From Acinetobacter courvalinii (GTDB lineage: Bacteria > Pseudomonadota > Gammaproteobacteria > Pseudomonadales > Moraxellaceae): a stretch of DNA of 64,000 nucleotides. A model generated the notes under the pieces. That model did not search any database and was not told where the DNA came from. It worked only from the letters and a program-made list of their open reading frames with translations. Positions 27,133 through 36,450 of the stretch are shown in pieces. The stretch covers positions 1,070,739 through 1,134,738 of the forward strand of contig NZ_BMDA01000001.1 of NCBI RefSeq assembly GCF_014635545.1, read 5' to 3'. The translations under genes were made by a program, and so were the position numbers. Numbering within the stretch: position 1 is the stretch's first letter; the number at the start of each line of letters is the position of its first letter.

Positions 27133-27516
27133 TATACAATCACAATATCTTTTAAAAATATTTTTAAAAAGTCTAGTATTAATTAACTAGGCTTTTTAAA
27201 ATTGCGTATACATAAAATCATTATTTCCAGCAGGGTAGTGTAAAGCTTGAATATTATGGGTAATGTTTAATCTAGAGAAATATAATGATTATGGGGTGAA
27301 GGACGATATAATCGTGAAGACTATTTCAACAAGAATTTTTATTGATGATAAATATTTTTTAATTAATAACATCTCCTTACTTAATAGCGACAGTTGTGAA
27401 ACATAGCTAACCTAAAGGTGAATTATACTAATAATCATTAAGCATATTTCAAAAGTTATTTTAATATTCTAGCTCTTTTGAAAGACACGAGATTTTAAAA
27501 TATAAGGAGTAAGAAA
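27133..27516. other. 384-base AT-rich gap
   Basis: Contains the terminator at 27165-27198 and no credible gene; the rest is presumably the promoter region of the glycine-zipper gene. Confidence 0.4.
27165..27198. terminator. Terminator after the DUF4142 gene
   Basis: AAAAAGTCTAG pairs with CTAGGCTTTTT (one mismatch), with A-rich and T-rich flanks. Confidence 0.65.
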
Positions 27517-28143
27517 ATGGTAAATACAAAAAAATCAAATTTAGATGGTAATCATACGACTCAAAAAGAGCCATCTTCTAATGGTAATGTATCAAATAGC
27601 AAACCGTTACAAGACACTTCATCCACAATTGATAATGCTCGTCCAGATTTAAACTCTCCACCGGCTAATAACAATCATGTACCCGATATGAATGAAGGGG
27701 GAGAGAATTTGGTTGCTACAGGTGCAGGAACCTTGGGAGGAGCGGCGGTAGGTGCTGCATTTGGTGTTGTTGGTGGCCCTCCAGGTGCTGTTGTTGGGGG
27801 GATTATTGGTGGTGTGGTAGGGGCAATAGCAGGTAATGACATAGCCCAAACAGATAATAAACAAGATGATAGTGATTACTGGCAAGATGATAATTATTGG
27901 CGAGAAAACTATAAAAAAATGCCATATTATACTGAAAGCAAGAATCTAGAATATGATCGTGATTATCGTGCGGCTTATCGTTTAGGTTATGAAAATCGCG
28001 TGCATAATAATGCAGAAATTAATTTTTCCGAGGTTGAATCTACATTGAAAACTAAATGGGAGCAAGTTAAAGGCAGTTCACGTTTACAGTGGGAGGAAGC
28101 CAAATTTGCTGTAAAAGATGGATGGGACAAAATTACTCCTTAA
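27517..28143 (+). CDS. Glycine-zipper protein with disordered N-terminus, probable stress protein
   Basis: A 208-residue protein. Residues 1-65 are polar and probably disordered (Asn, Ser, Thr, Pro rich). Residues about 70-110 are a glycine zipper (VGAAFGVVGGPPGAVVGGII) that could insert in a membrane or oligomerise. The C-terminal part is rich in Tyr, Asp and Trp (DSDYWQDDNYWRENYKKMPY) and includes RAAYRLGYENR. Many bacteria carry similar general-stress proteins; in Acinetobacter related small hydrophilic proteins are tied to desiccation tolerance, which is a suggestion here, not a finding. Good AAGGAG ribosome site. Terminator follows at 28160-28185. Confidence 0.7.
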   Translation: MVNTKKSNLDGNHTTQKEPSSNGNVSNSKPLQDTSSTIDNARPDLNSPPANNNHVPDMNEGGENLVATGAGTLGGAAVGAAFGVVGGPPGAVVGGIIGGVVGAIAGNDIAQTDNKQDDSDYWQDDNYWRENYKKMPYYTESKNLEYDRDYRAAYRLGYENRVHNNAEINFSEVESTLKTKWEQVKGSSRLQWEEAKFAVKDGWDKITP

Positions 28144-28159
28144 GTCATTTAATACTTAG

Positions 28160-28185
28160 AAAGTCTCCTCTATGGGGGAGACTTT
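28160..28185 (+). terminator. Hairpin after the glycine-zipper gene
   Basis: AAAGTCTCC / GGAGACTTT stem, 8-base loop, short T tract. Confidence 0.6.
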
Positions 28186-28337
28186 GCGATGCTATATTTT
28201 TAAGCTAATTTTTATTTTTAAAGATCGGTTTTATAGTTGAAAGTTGGCTCAAGTAGATTAAGTAACTGTGCCCGATTTCGAGCTATTGGTTCGTAGCTTG
28301 CGCACATTACAACCTCCATTTTTATAAATAACACACT

Positions 28338-28586
28338 CTAACCCTTCGGAATCTCTTCATCTCTCGGCTTTCTCACATCCTTAACAAATCGTTTTTCCTT
28401 GGCACCATACTTTTTAAAGTTCTCACGGGCTTGGTTTAGCGAAGGTAGGTTTGCACCGCCAGCGTAATCATGGTCTTCTGCTTGCACAGGATCATCTTCC
28501 CAGAAGCATACAGAGCAGATAACATAGTCGCCGTTTGATGGCTCATCTCTGGTTAAATAGCCACAGCATAAACACGGGTAGAGCAT
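28338..28586 (-). CDS. CPCC-family cysteine-rich (zinc-ribbon-like) protein
   Basis: An 82-residue protein with the family pattern YPCLCCGYLT near the start and VICSVCFWEDDPVQ at about residues 22-36, two Cys pairs that should bind one zinc, followed by the typical SLNQARENFKKYGA segment. CPCC proteins are small, widespread and of unknown function, often in polymorphic-toxin or accessory islands. The gene begins 20 bases after the end of the broken membrane-protein gene and is probably co-transcribed with it. A truncated second copy lies at 25918-25977. Confidence 0.82.
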   Translation of the reverse strand: MLYPCLCCGYLTRDEPSNGDYVICSVCFWEDDPVQAEDHDYAGGANLPSLNQARENFKKYGAKEKRFVKDVRKPRDEEIPKG

Positions 28587-28605
28587 TCTATTTCTCCATT
28601 AATTC

Positions 28606-29270
28606 TTATGAGCTTTTTTTCTCAAGCTTTTCAGCAAAATTAGAACTCAAATACACTACATTCTTTGGCTCCACCAAAGAGACATTTTTCTCTTCATCTA
28701 TCACAGCACATAGGGTAGAACCGCATAAGATGCGGTAATGTTTTAGGTTGGTTTCTACACCAGTTATTCTTACTAATGGTAAATCTTTAATATTATTAAG
28801 GATAAGTTTTCCAGAACTTGAACCTTTTTTCTCTAGATGATTTAAGCCTGTAAACTTGATAAAAATAAACCATAAATAATTGCCATAAGCATGATTGATG
28901 AAAAAAAGCCATTTTCAGTCTCAGTTTTTGAAATCTGATTGTGAATATATGGTTTATATTCAAGACGGAAATCAATTTTCTTACGAACAAAATTGGCAAT
29001 TTTCTCAGACATTCGAGATCTTATTTCCAAAGAAGTGTCTATATAACGAATAAAAAAATAGCAAAAAATGATTAGAAGGGAATATGCAATTGGGTTCAAT
29101 CCTTTAATGTAACCCCAGTAAATTTTGTCTTGAACGCTAAATCCTAGAACTATAGGGTCAACATAGAATGTGTGTAATAAACCACCTAAATAAGCTTGCC
29201 CAGATACAAATAGAAAAATAGCAATTAAAGAAATAATGATTGCTGTATCCAATGAAAAATTAAACTTCAT
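28606..29270 (-). pseudogene. Membrane-protein gene split by a -1 frameshift
   Basis: From 29270 the frame encodes 142 residues with helices at about 8-28, 58-78 and 124-140, then stops at 28842. The adjacent frame continues without a break from about 28865 to a stop at 28606 and reads as protein: GLNHLEKKGSSSGKLILNNI, then IKDLPLVRITGVETNLKHYR and a Lys-rich end. Start and final stop differ by one base from a common frame, and a run of five T (minus strand, near 28861-28866) is the obvious slip site; one more T would give a single protein of about 221 residues. It may be a real mutation, phase variation or a sequencing error. No family recognised. Confidence 0.7.
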
Positions 29271-29282
29271 ATTCTTTCCTTT

Positions 29283-29501
29283 TTATTTCTTCTTCGGGTA
29301 ATTCTTGCCATTCCCACCTGGTAAGCAATCACATGCTTTACTATCTCCATCGTGGTCTAAGCTTTTCCAGCCAGTTTGCCCAGATTTTTTTCTTTGCTCA
29401 TACCAAGCTTGTGCTTCTTTTTGAGTTCCAAAGTCAGAGCAATTTTTAGCTTGCAAAGAAAAAGGAATAAATAAAAATATTACTAATAGAATAAAATTCA
29501 T
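29283..29501 (-). CDS. Excalibur calcium-binding domain protein
   Basis: A 72-residue secreted protein: signal peptide (MNFILLVIFLFIPFSLQA) and a compact excalibur domain with CSDFGTQKEAQAWYEQRKKS, the calcium loop DHDGD (as LDHDGDSKACDCLPGG) and conserved Cys. A GTG nine bases upstream of the ATG is an alternative start. Excalibur domains are found on extracellular nucleases and cell-surface proteins. It lies 12 bases upstream of the broken membrane-protein gene, so excalibur, membrane protein and CPCC form one minus-strand operon. Confidence 0.8.
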   Translation of the reverse strand: MNFILLVIFLFIPFSLQAKNCSDFGTQKEAQAWYEQRKKSGQTGWKSLDHDGDSKACDCLPGGNGKNYPKKK

Positions 29502-29686
29502 TATTACCACTTAAACACAGTGTAAATTTTACTAAAAATAGTTTGGTGAATTAAAATGCCATAATTTATGCGCCAAATGGTAGCACAACATACCCCAATA
29601 TGAGTTATAGTTTAATGGATTAGATAAGTTAATTACTCTGTAAAGCCGTATTAATTCAGAGTATTGGGAAGGAATAATAAGTAATT

Positions 29687-30259
29687 ATGGATACTAAACC
29701 TCAAATCTTTAACATGGCAGGTGTAATTCCTCCTATTGATGAAAATGATGGAACAAGTCCTCATAGATCTCCGTATACAATTTCTATTGTTAATTTGATT
29801 GAGTTATTTGCATACAAAGAAGAAAGAAGAGCAATTTTAGACGGTTTATTACGATATCGAGCAGAATTATATAAAGCGGGCTTAGCATCTGGTTATCAAT
29901 GGCTAAATGGTAGTTTTACAACTAACATAGAAACTTTGGAAAATAGGCCTCCTAATGATATTGATGTTGTTACCTTTTTTCATCTTCCAAATGGTGAAAC
30001 ACAACTAAGTTTTTTGCCAAAAACAAAAGATTTATTTACAACAAAACTTACTAAGTTGAACTTTAAAGTTGATGCATATCCAGTGATTTTAGGGCAAAAT
30101 TTAACTTATGAGTTAATTCAACGCATCACTTATTGGTATAGCATGTGGTCACATCGTAAAAGTGATAATTTATGGAAAGGATTTCTAGAAGTGCCACTTA
30201 ATTATGAGGAAGATCAACAAGCTATAGTTTTACTTAATTGCAAAGGAGGTATAGCGTAA
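29687..30259 (+). CDS. Minimal nucleotidyltransferase-fold protein, DUF6932-like
   Basis: A 190-residue protein carrying the catalytic signature of the pol-beta/MNT nucleotidyltransferase superfamily: YQWLNGSFTTNIE (GS motif, about residues 67-80), then PNDIDVVTFF (DxD, two metal-binding Asp at about 88-90), and FKVDAYPVIL (third acidic position, hDh, about 129). A helical N-terminus and a short C-terminal tail with Trp-rich TYWYSMWSHRKSDNLWKGFL complete it. Enzymes of this fold move a nucleotide onto protein, RNA or small molecules; several are toxins or defence effectors (MenT, AbiEii). Its stop overlaps the next start by one base (TAATG), so the two proteins are made together. Confidence 0.72.
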   Translation: MDTKPQIFNMAGVIPPIDENDGTSPHRSPYTISIVNLIELFAYKEERRAILDGLLRYRAELYKAGLASGYQWLNGSFTTNIETLENRPPNDIDVVTFFHLPNGETQLSFLPKTKDLFTTKLTKLNFKVDAYPVILGQNLTYELIQRITYWYSMWSHRKSDNLWKGFLEVPLNYEEDQQAIVLLNCKGGIA

Positions 30260-31182
30260 TGAATGCTCTTATGTATGCTAACCTTACTGCGGAAAGAAAT
30301 ACTCTTAAAGAGTTATTAGCAAATATTCCAGAAGAGAATGTTATTGATAGATATGGATTGGAAAATAGGCTTGAAGAGGTCGAGAACTGTTTGGAATCAG
30401 CCAATCCTTACCATATCGTAAAAAGAGCGAAATTAACGTTTCGAGGTAATCCTGTTATCGGTAGTGAAGCTATTTCCGCTAGTTTTGCAACGAAGGCCAC
30501 AAAGATATTCTCTGATGCTGTTTCTGCAATATCAGCAGGATTAACTGGTGAGTTCCATTTTAAAGGTAAAATACCACATAGCAACTTGAATCAGCTTATG
30601 ATCACTGGAACTGCCATTGGATCGTTTGGTTTTGAGTTAGAGCTACCAAGACCAGATCAAACTGATTTATGTCCTGAAGTTTCAATTACTGAAAAGGCGA
30701 TTAATAATATTAGGACCTTATTTGAGTTAGCCGCTACTGGGACAGATGATGAATTAATTGATATTCTTGAAGAGATACATCCAAGAGCTATATCAAAAAT
30801 TCATGAGTTTCTAAGTTTTTTAGATGAACAAGATGCAAGATGTGGATTGGAATTCGATAATCACTTTTTCAGATTTCAGGATAGTAAACAAATTTCTTTT
30901 GCGCTATCTCGTTTAAATGAAGATAATTTTTTAGAAAAAATAATTCCATATAGAGGTATCTTTCAAGGGATTTTACCATCAACACATTCATTTGAGTTTA
31001 GGACAGAGATTGATGGTGATTTGATTAAGGGTAAGATCAGTTCTGATATTCCTCATAAGGATTTAATTAATCCTAAATGGTTATTTAAATCAGTTACAGT
31101 TAATTTTGCTGTCGCAACTATAGGAAATAGTAGACCTAAGTTTATTCTGAAATCTATAGATAATATATTCTTAAATCAATAA
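30259..31182 (+). CDS. Partner protein of the nucleotidyltransferase, unknown family
   Basis: A 307-residue cytosolic protein starting at the ATG that overlaps the upstream stop. Residues about 1-55 form a helical, probably coiled region (NTLKELLANIPEENVIDRYG, LENRLEEVENCLES); about 65-125 is a beta-rich domain (KRAKLTFRGNPVIGSEAISA, HFKGKIPHSNLNQLMITGTA); the middle is helical with an acidic tract (GTDDELIDILEEIHPRAISK); the C-terminal part is again beta-rich and repeats the first domain's style (FRTEIDGDLIKGKISSDIPH). No known family recognised. As the coupled second gene it may be an inhibitor, a substrate or a partner subunit. A terminator follows. Confidence 0.65.
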   Translation: MNALMYANLTAERNTLKELLANIPEENVIDRYGLENRLEEVENCLESANPYHIVKRAKLTFRGNPVIGSEAISASFATKATKIFSDAVSAISAGLTGEFHFKGKIPHSNLNQLMITGTAIGSFGFELELPRPDQTDLCPEVSITEKAINNIRTLFELAATGTDDELIDILEEIHPRAISKIHEFLSFLDEQDARCGLEFDNHFFRFQDSKQISFALSRLNEDNFLEKIIPYRGIFQGILPSTHSFEFRTEIDGDLIKGKISSDIPHKDLINPKWLFKSVTVNFAVATIGNSRPKFILKSIDNIFLNQ

Positions 31183-31190
31183 ATACTATT

Positions 31191-31215
31191 AAGCCCACCC
31201 AAAGGTGGGTTTTTT
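31191..31215 (+). terminator. Terminator of the nucleotidyltransferase pair
   Basis: AAGCCCACC-CAAA-GGTGGGTTTTTT, a GC-rich stem with a run of six T just after the stop codon. Confidence 0.85.
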
Positions 31216-31333
31216 ATGAAAAAATTTTATTGAGGCGAAATTTTCACCAACAAAAGATCCAAGCAAAAAACTGGAAAATTCTATAAAATAAACAAAATGA
31301 TTCACTCAATTTAAAATTTGGTTTTTGATATAA

Positions 31334-31924
31334 ATGACTGATATAGAAATAGAAACACATCCATTACAACCGTTTTTACCTTCCAATGCCAAACTATTGA
31401 TGCTCGGTAGTTTTCCGCCGCCGCAAAGCCGCTGGAAGATGAATTTTTACTATCCTAACTATCAGAACGATATGTGGCGGATATTTGGTCTGATTTTCTT
31501 TCAAGATAAAAATCATTTTTTAGATTTACCTAATAAAAACTTTAAACAGCAACTGATTCAGGATTTTCTGACTCAGATTGGTGTCGGAATATTTGATACG
31601 GCGTATCAGATAAAACGCTTACAAGGGAATGCTTCGGATAAATTTTTAGAAATTGTCACACCGACAGATTTATCAAAGTTACTTGAACAGATTCCCATGT
31701 GTCATACCATCATGACCACGGGAGATAAGGCCACAGATACATTAATGCAGCATTTCCCCGATCAGCCGATCAAACCGCTGATTGGTCAATCTGTACAGGT
31801 TAAACATCTCGATCGGGAACTGAATTTATATCGTTTACCGTCGTCATCACGTGCATATCCATTAGCACTGGAAAAAAAAGCAGAGGTATATCAGCAATTT
31901 TTTAAACAAATTGGTTTAATTTAA
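31334..31924 (+). CDS. Uracil/hypoxanthine-DNA glycosylase family protein (UDG superfamily, HDG-like)
   Basis: A 196-residue DNA repair glycosylase. The UDG-superfamily motif 1 is LMLGSFPPPQSRWKMNFYYP (about residues 22-41), close to family 6 HDG enzymes, in which Asn of that segment is catalytic. GVGIFDTAYQIKRLQGNASD follows the family pattern, and the last motif is LPSSSRAYPLALEKKAE (DNA-intercalating loop, SSR). These enzymes excise deaminated bases, chiefly hypoxanthine. Monocistronic or co-transcribed with the methyltransferase 19 bases on. Confidence 0.82.
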   Translation: MTDIEIETHPLQPFLPSNAKLLMLGSFPPPQSRWKMNFYYPNYQNDMWRIFGLIFFQDKNHFLDLPNKNFKQQLIQDFLTQIGVGIFDTAYQIKRLQGNASDKFLEIVTPTDLSKLLEQIPMCHTIMTTGDKATDTLMQHFPDQPIKPLIGQSVQVKHLDRELNLYRLPSSSRAYPLALEKKAEVYQQFFKQIGLI

Positions 31925-31943
31925 TTATATAAAAGGGAAATAA

Positions 31944-32567
31944 ATGAAGGATGTTGAGAGCCCAATTGATTTAAGAATTTTCGCTGATGCTTTGGAATGG
32001 CAACAAACGGCGAATGTGAAAAGACCGTGGCGAAAGGATTTCTTTGAATATTATGTCAATCTAATTAGACAGCATGTGTCTGGACAATGTCATGTATTGG
32101 AACTTGGTTCTGGACCTGGATTTTTAGCTCAACATTTGCTCTCACAACTTGCTGATCTTCGATATACCGCTTTTGATTTTTCAGAAGCAATGCATCAGCT
32201 GGCACAAGAAAAACTTAATAATACTGAGAGAGCTCGGGCAACCTATATTGTTGGAAATTTTAAAGAGACGGGCTGGCAAAATACTTTTACTCAGCAATAT
32301 GATCTGATCATTATCCATCAAGCATTACACGAGTTGCGACATAAACGCTATGCAACCAATTTTCATAAAATCGCAAAAACCTTGTTAAAACCTCAAGGCC
32401 ATTATTTAGTATGTGATCATTTGTGTGCAGCACATGCAATGCAGAATGATCAGCTTTATATGACCAGGCAAGAGCATGTGAATGCACTTGAACAGGCATC
32501 TTTTACACAAATCAAGATGCCGTTAGAGATAGAAGGGCTATGTTTATTTGAGATCAATTGGGTTTAA
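31944..32567 (+). CDS. Class I SAM-dependent methyltransferase
   Basis: A 207-residue methyltransferase: SAM-binding motif I VLELGSGPGFLAQHLL (about residues 51-66), acidic motif II YTAFDFSEAMHQLA, then DLIIIHQALHELRHKRYATN. Substrate unknown; the fold is shared by small-molecule and RNA methyltransferases. An AAAGGGAAA ribosome site precedes the ATG. It converges on the PLD-family gene, whose stop is only 15 bases away. Confidence 0.8.
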   Translation: MKDVESPIDLRIFADALEWQQTANVKRPWRKDFFEYYVNLIRQHVSGQCHVLELGSGPGFLAQHLLSQLADLRYTAFDFSEAMHQLAQEKLNNTERARATYIVGNFKETGWQNTFTQQYDLIIIHQALHELRHKRYATNFHKIAKTLLKPQGHYLVCDHLCAAHAMQNDQLYMTRQEHVNALEQASFTQIKMPLEIEGLCLFEINWV

Positions 32568-32581
32568 CTAAACAAGCTTCG

Positions 32582-34147
32582 TTACATCATCCATTCAACT
32601 GGAAAATAAGACACAACATGCATGGTAAAGCGCTGGAATCTGGTGCTTTCAGGGTCATGATGATGTTCAACCACTTCACCATTTGGCTTATGTTCATACC
32701 AGACAATATTGCCATTTTGATCTAGTTTGAGCTGATAGGCCACTTGTAGCAAATGCTGATCCAGCATAGCCGTAATCTGGTCTTGTAAATGATCAGATTC
32801 GACTACTAAACCAACCTCGGTATTTAAATGCGCAGAGCGCGGATCAAAGTTAAATGAACCAATAAACACCTTTCCATCGACATCAAAAAATTTAGCATGC
32901 AGACTTGAGCGATTCTTGCCTTTCACCGGGATTACGCTCCCAGTCGCAATTTCATACCATGTTCGTTTTTTACGTTCAATATTCGGTTTAAACTCATACA
33001 GTTGCACACCACTTTGTAACAGTGGTTTTCGGTATTGGCTATAAAAAGAATGCACCACTGCGACATCATTGGCTACCAGACTATTGGTCAGGACACGTAC
33101 TTTTATCCCGTCTTTAGAGAGTTGATTGAGGTAGGCAGTTCCTTGTTGAGTCGGTACAAAATAAGCGGAGACCAGCTCCATATGTTGTTCAGGTTTGCCC
33201 ATAATTTTCAGAACTTGGGCATACAAAAGCTGCTGATTTTTGGCCTTTCCTAAGGCCTTACTCGGGTGATCAGCGACAAAATGCGCTTTTGCCCATTGCA
33301 CCGGATAGTTTTGTAGGCGAAGTTTTAAATAATCTTGCGCGGCTTCGAGTTTATCTTCGGTCGGGGTATCAACCTGATCTAAGGCTTTATAGCTATTTCT
33401 TAAATCCTCAAGTTGCTGCGGCGAAGCCGCACCCATTAACTGTTCTGTTGAATAACTGAGTTGATCGGACCAGAATTCTTCGAACACCTGTTCTGCGCGA
33501 TCGACTGCTTTACCGTAGAATAAAATGTCCATATCGCTAAACTGGAATTGCTCGCCTGCATCAAAGTATTCACTACTGATATTACGACCACCTGTTACTG
33601 CAATCGAATGATCGGCAATGGTAAGCTTATTATGCATACGATGATTAATCTGTTTCAGCCTGAATACATAATCAATAAAACGTAAATGTCTAAACTTATA
33701 GGGATTGAAAATACGGATTTCAAAATTTGGATGTCGGGCGAGGGCTTTTAAGGTTTTATCTAGTTTTATGCCATTCTGATCATCAATCAGTAAACGGACT
33801 TTTACCCCGCGGTCTGCTGCTTTGAGCAATTCATGCAACATCATGTTGCCGATGACATCATCATTCCAGATATAGTATTGTAAATCCAGCTGATGCTGGG
33901 CATTTCGAATCAAATGCATCCGTGAGGCCATACTTAAAAAGGCATCATCCAAAGCTAAAAAAGCCGTTAAACCGTTTTCAATATTAAGATCGGCTTGTGG
34001 ATCATTCATCCACTTTGTTTTAGTATTCAAGGAGTTACTCCGATCATAGTTCTGATTAGAGGGCAAAGAACAGCCGCCCATTCCAAACATAATAACAAGA
34101 GCCATGATTTTAAAATGGTATGAATTGTTTATGATTTTATTGATCAA
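32582..34147 (-). CDS. PLD-family lipoprotein, cardiolipin-synthase-like (ClsC/YmdC type)
   Basis: A 521-residue protein with a type II signal peptide (MINKIINNSYHFKIMALVIM..., lipobox GMGGC near residue 26). It has both HKD catalytic motifs: HNKLTIADHSIAVTGGRN (about 186-203) and HAKFFDVDGKVFIGSFNF (about 409-426), each HxK-x4-D. ClsC-type enzymes make cardiolipin from phosphatidylethanolamine and phosphatidylglycerol. A lipidated form points to the periplasmic side of the envelope, unlike the inner-membrane helices of ClsA. It is monocistronic on the minus strand. Confidence 0.85.
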   Translation of the reverse strand: MINKIINNSYHFKIMALVIMFGMGGCSLPSNQNYDRSNSLNTKTKWMNDPQADLNIENGLTAFLALDDAFLSMASRMHLIRNAQHQLDLQYYIWNDDVIGNMMLHELLKAADRGVKVRLLIDDQNGIKLDKTLKALARHPNFEIRIFNPYKFRHLRFIDYVFRLKQINHRMHNKLTIADHSIAVTGGRNISSEYFDAGEQFQFSDMDILFYGKAVDRAEQVFEEFWSDQLSYSTEQLMGAASPQQLEDLRNSYKALDQVDTPTEDKLEAAQDYLKLRLQNYPVQWAKAHFVADHPSKALGKAKNQQLLYAQVLKIMGKPEQHMELVSAYFVPTQQGTAYLNQLSKDGIKVRVLTNSLVANDVAVVHSFYSQYRKPLLQSGVQLYEFKPNIERKKRTWYEIATGSVIPVKGKNRSSLHAKFFDVDGKVFIGSFNFDPRSAHLNTEVGLVVESDHLQDQITAMLDQHLLQVAYQLKLDQNGNIVWYEHKPNGEVVEHHHDPESTRFQRFTMHVVSYFPVEWMM

Positions 34148-34338
34148 GCGTGCCAGTCCAACAATAATGTATAGATGTTTGATTTTGTTATATCTCTAAA
34201 CGCTTTTGGGTTCCAAGGTTTAAATGTAATAATAAATATAATCAATATCTTATCATTTTAAAAACTTAATTTTTCTATCTCAATTCTTCTTAAAAGCGAG
34301 CCTTTTAAGTTTATCAATGAGCAAACATTGAGTTCTAT

Positions 34339-34358
34339 TACTATACTGGTGTATAGTA
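34339..34358. promoter_or_regulatory. Probable FrmR operator
   Basis: TACTATAC-TGGT-GTATAGTA: a perfect 8-bp inverted repeat around a G-containing centre, located 29 bases before the frmR ATG. CsoR/RcnR/FrmR-family repressors recognise such AT-rich repeats around a short GC centre. Assignment is by position and symmetry. Confidence 0.6.
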
Positions 34359-34386
34359 TATTTTTAGATTTAATGTGGTCGACATT

Positions 34387-35786
<1,400 letters not shown>

Positions 35787-35845
35787 CTTTATAATGATAG
35801 GATTTGATGATGTGAAATGCATCATCAAATCTTGGGTGGATCTTG

Positions 35846-36202
35846 ATGTCAAAACCACGTTTAAAACTGCATGTCAGGATTTTTTCAGAGGAGCAGATTG
35901 CTTTTGGTCCCGGTAAAGTGGAGCTACTTGAAGCGATCCAGCGTACAGGCTCAATTTCCCAAGCGGCAAAATCCATGCAGATGAGTTATCGCCGTGCATG
36001 GCAATTGGTGGGCACCATGAATCAATGCTTTCATTCTCATCTAGTCGATACCCAAACCGGCGGAACGCATGGTGGTGGTGCAGTGGTGACTGAATTAGGG
36101 CAAGAGGTACTTAAAAAATTTAGAACCATGGAGCAGCAAGCGATTCAGGCTGTCGCAACTGAGTTTGAAGATTTCGCACACTATCTAAAAGTAAATAAAT
36201 AA
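35846..36202 (+). CDS. ModE N-terminal-type winged-helix regulator
   Basis: A 118-residue single-domain DNA-binding protein: KLHVRIFSEEQIAFGPGKVE, then LLEAIQRTGSISQAAKSMQMSYRRAWQLV (winged helix, about 22-55) and the TGGTHGGGAVVTELGQEVLK wing. It matches the N-terminal DNA-binding domain of ModE but lacks the molybdate-binding (TOBE) part, so the signal is unclear. Such short proteins often control molybdenum uptake or cofactor genes, none of which lies nearby. ATG 35846 preferred to the TTG just before it. Confidence 0.82.
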   Translation: MSKPRLKLHVRIFSEEQIAFGPGKVELLEAIQRTGSISQAAKSMQMSYRRAWQLVGTMNQCFHSHLVDTQTGGTHGGGAVVTELGQEVLKKFRTMEQQAIQAVATEFEDFAHYLKVNK

Positions 36203-36393
36203 TCCGATAAGCATAAAAAATTAATACGCCTTATTCCACAATTTCCTCAAGCTTTGATGTCACTCTAATTATCTGCTGATTTATAGCGCACATTGATTCG
36301 CACAACATATTCTTTAGCACCACAACGAAACCCTAGAAGTTCACTCATGTTCATATAAGATATTAAGTAATTAATTTATATATAAAAATAAAA

Positions 36394-36411
36394 TTGGCAC
36401 AGTTTCTGCAT
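36394..36411 (+). promoter_or_regulatory. Sigma-54 (-24/-12) promoter of the urea operon
   Basis: TTGGCAC-AGTTTC-TGCAT: GG at 36396-36397 and GC at 36408-36409 are separated by exactly ten bases, as required for RpoN promoters, and the flanks match the TTGGCAC/TTGCA-type consensus closely. Transcription would start near 36420. Sigma-54 with NtrC is the usual control of nitrogen-source genes, which fits urea degradation. No clear NtrC box was found. Confidence 0.72.
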
Positions 36412-36424
36412 TTATCTATTCAAA

Positions 36425-36436
36425 CTTGTATACAAG
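36425..36436. promoter_or_regulatory. 12-bp palindrome, probable GntR operator
   Basis: CTTGTATACAAG is a perfect palindrome just downstream of the predicted start of transcription and 15 bases before the ATG of the allophanate hydrolase gene. TTGTATACAA is the classic half-site arrangement of FadR/VanR-branch GntR repressors, and a GntR-FCD gene ends this operon (41921-42613). Binding would block transcription directly. Confidence 0.65.
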
Positions 36437-36450
36437 ATAGGATTCATAAA

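Noticed and set aside
31334-32567. Glycosylase and methyltransferase as a restriction-modification or defence pair
   Set aside because: The glycosylase fits a base-excision repair family and the methyltransferase lacks DNA methylase catalytic motifs (DPPY, NPPY or PCQ).
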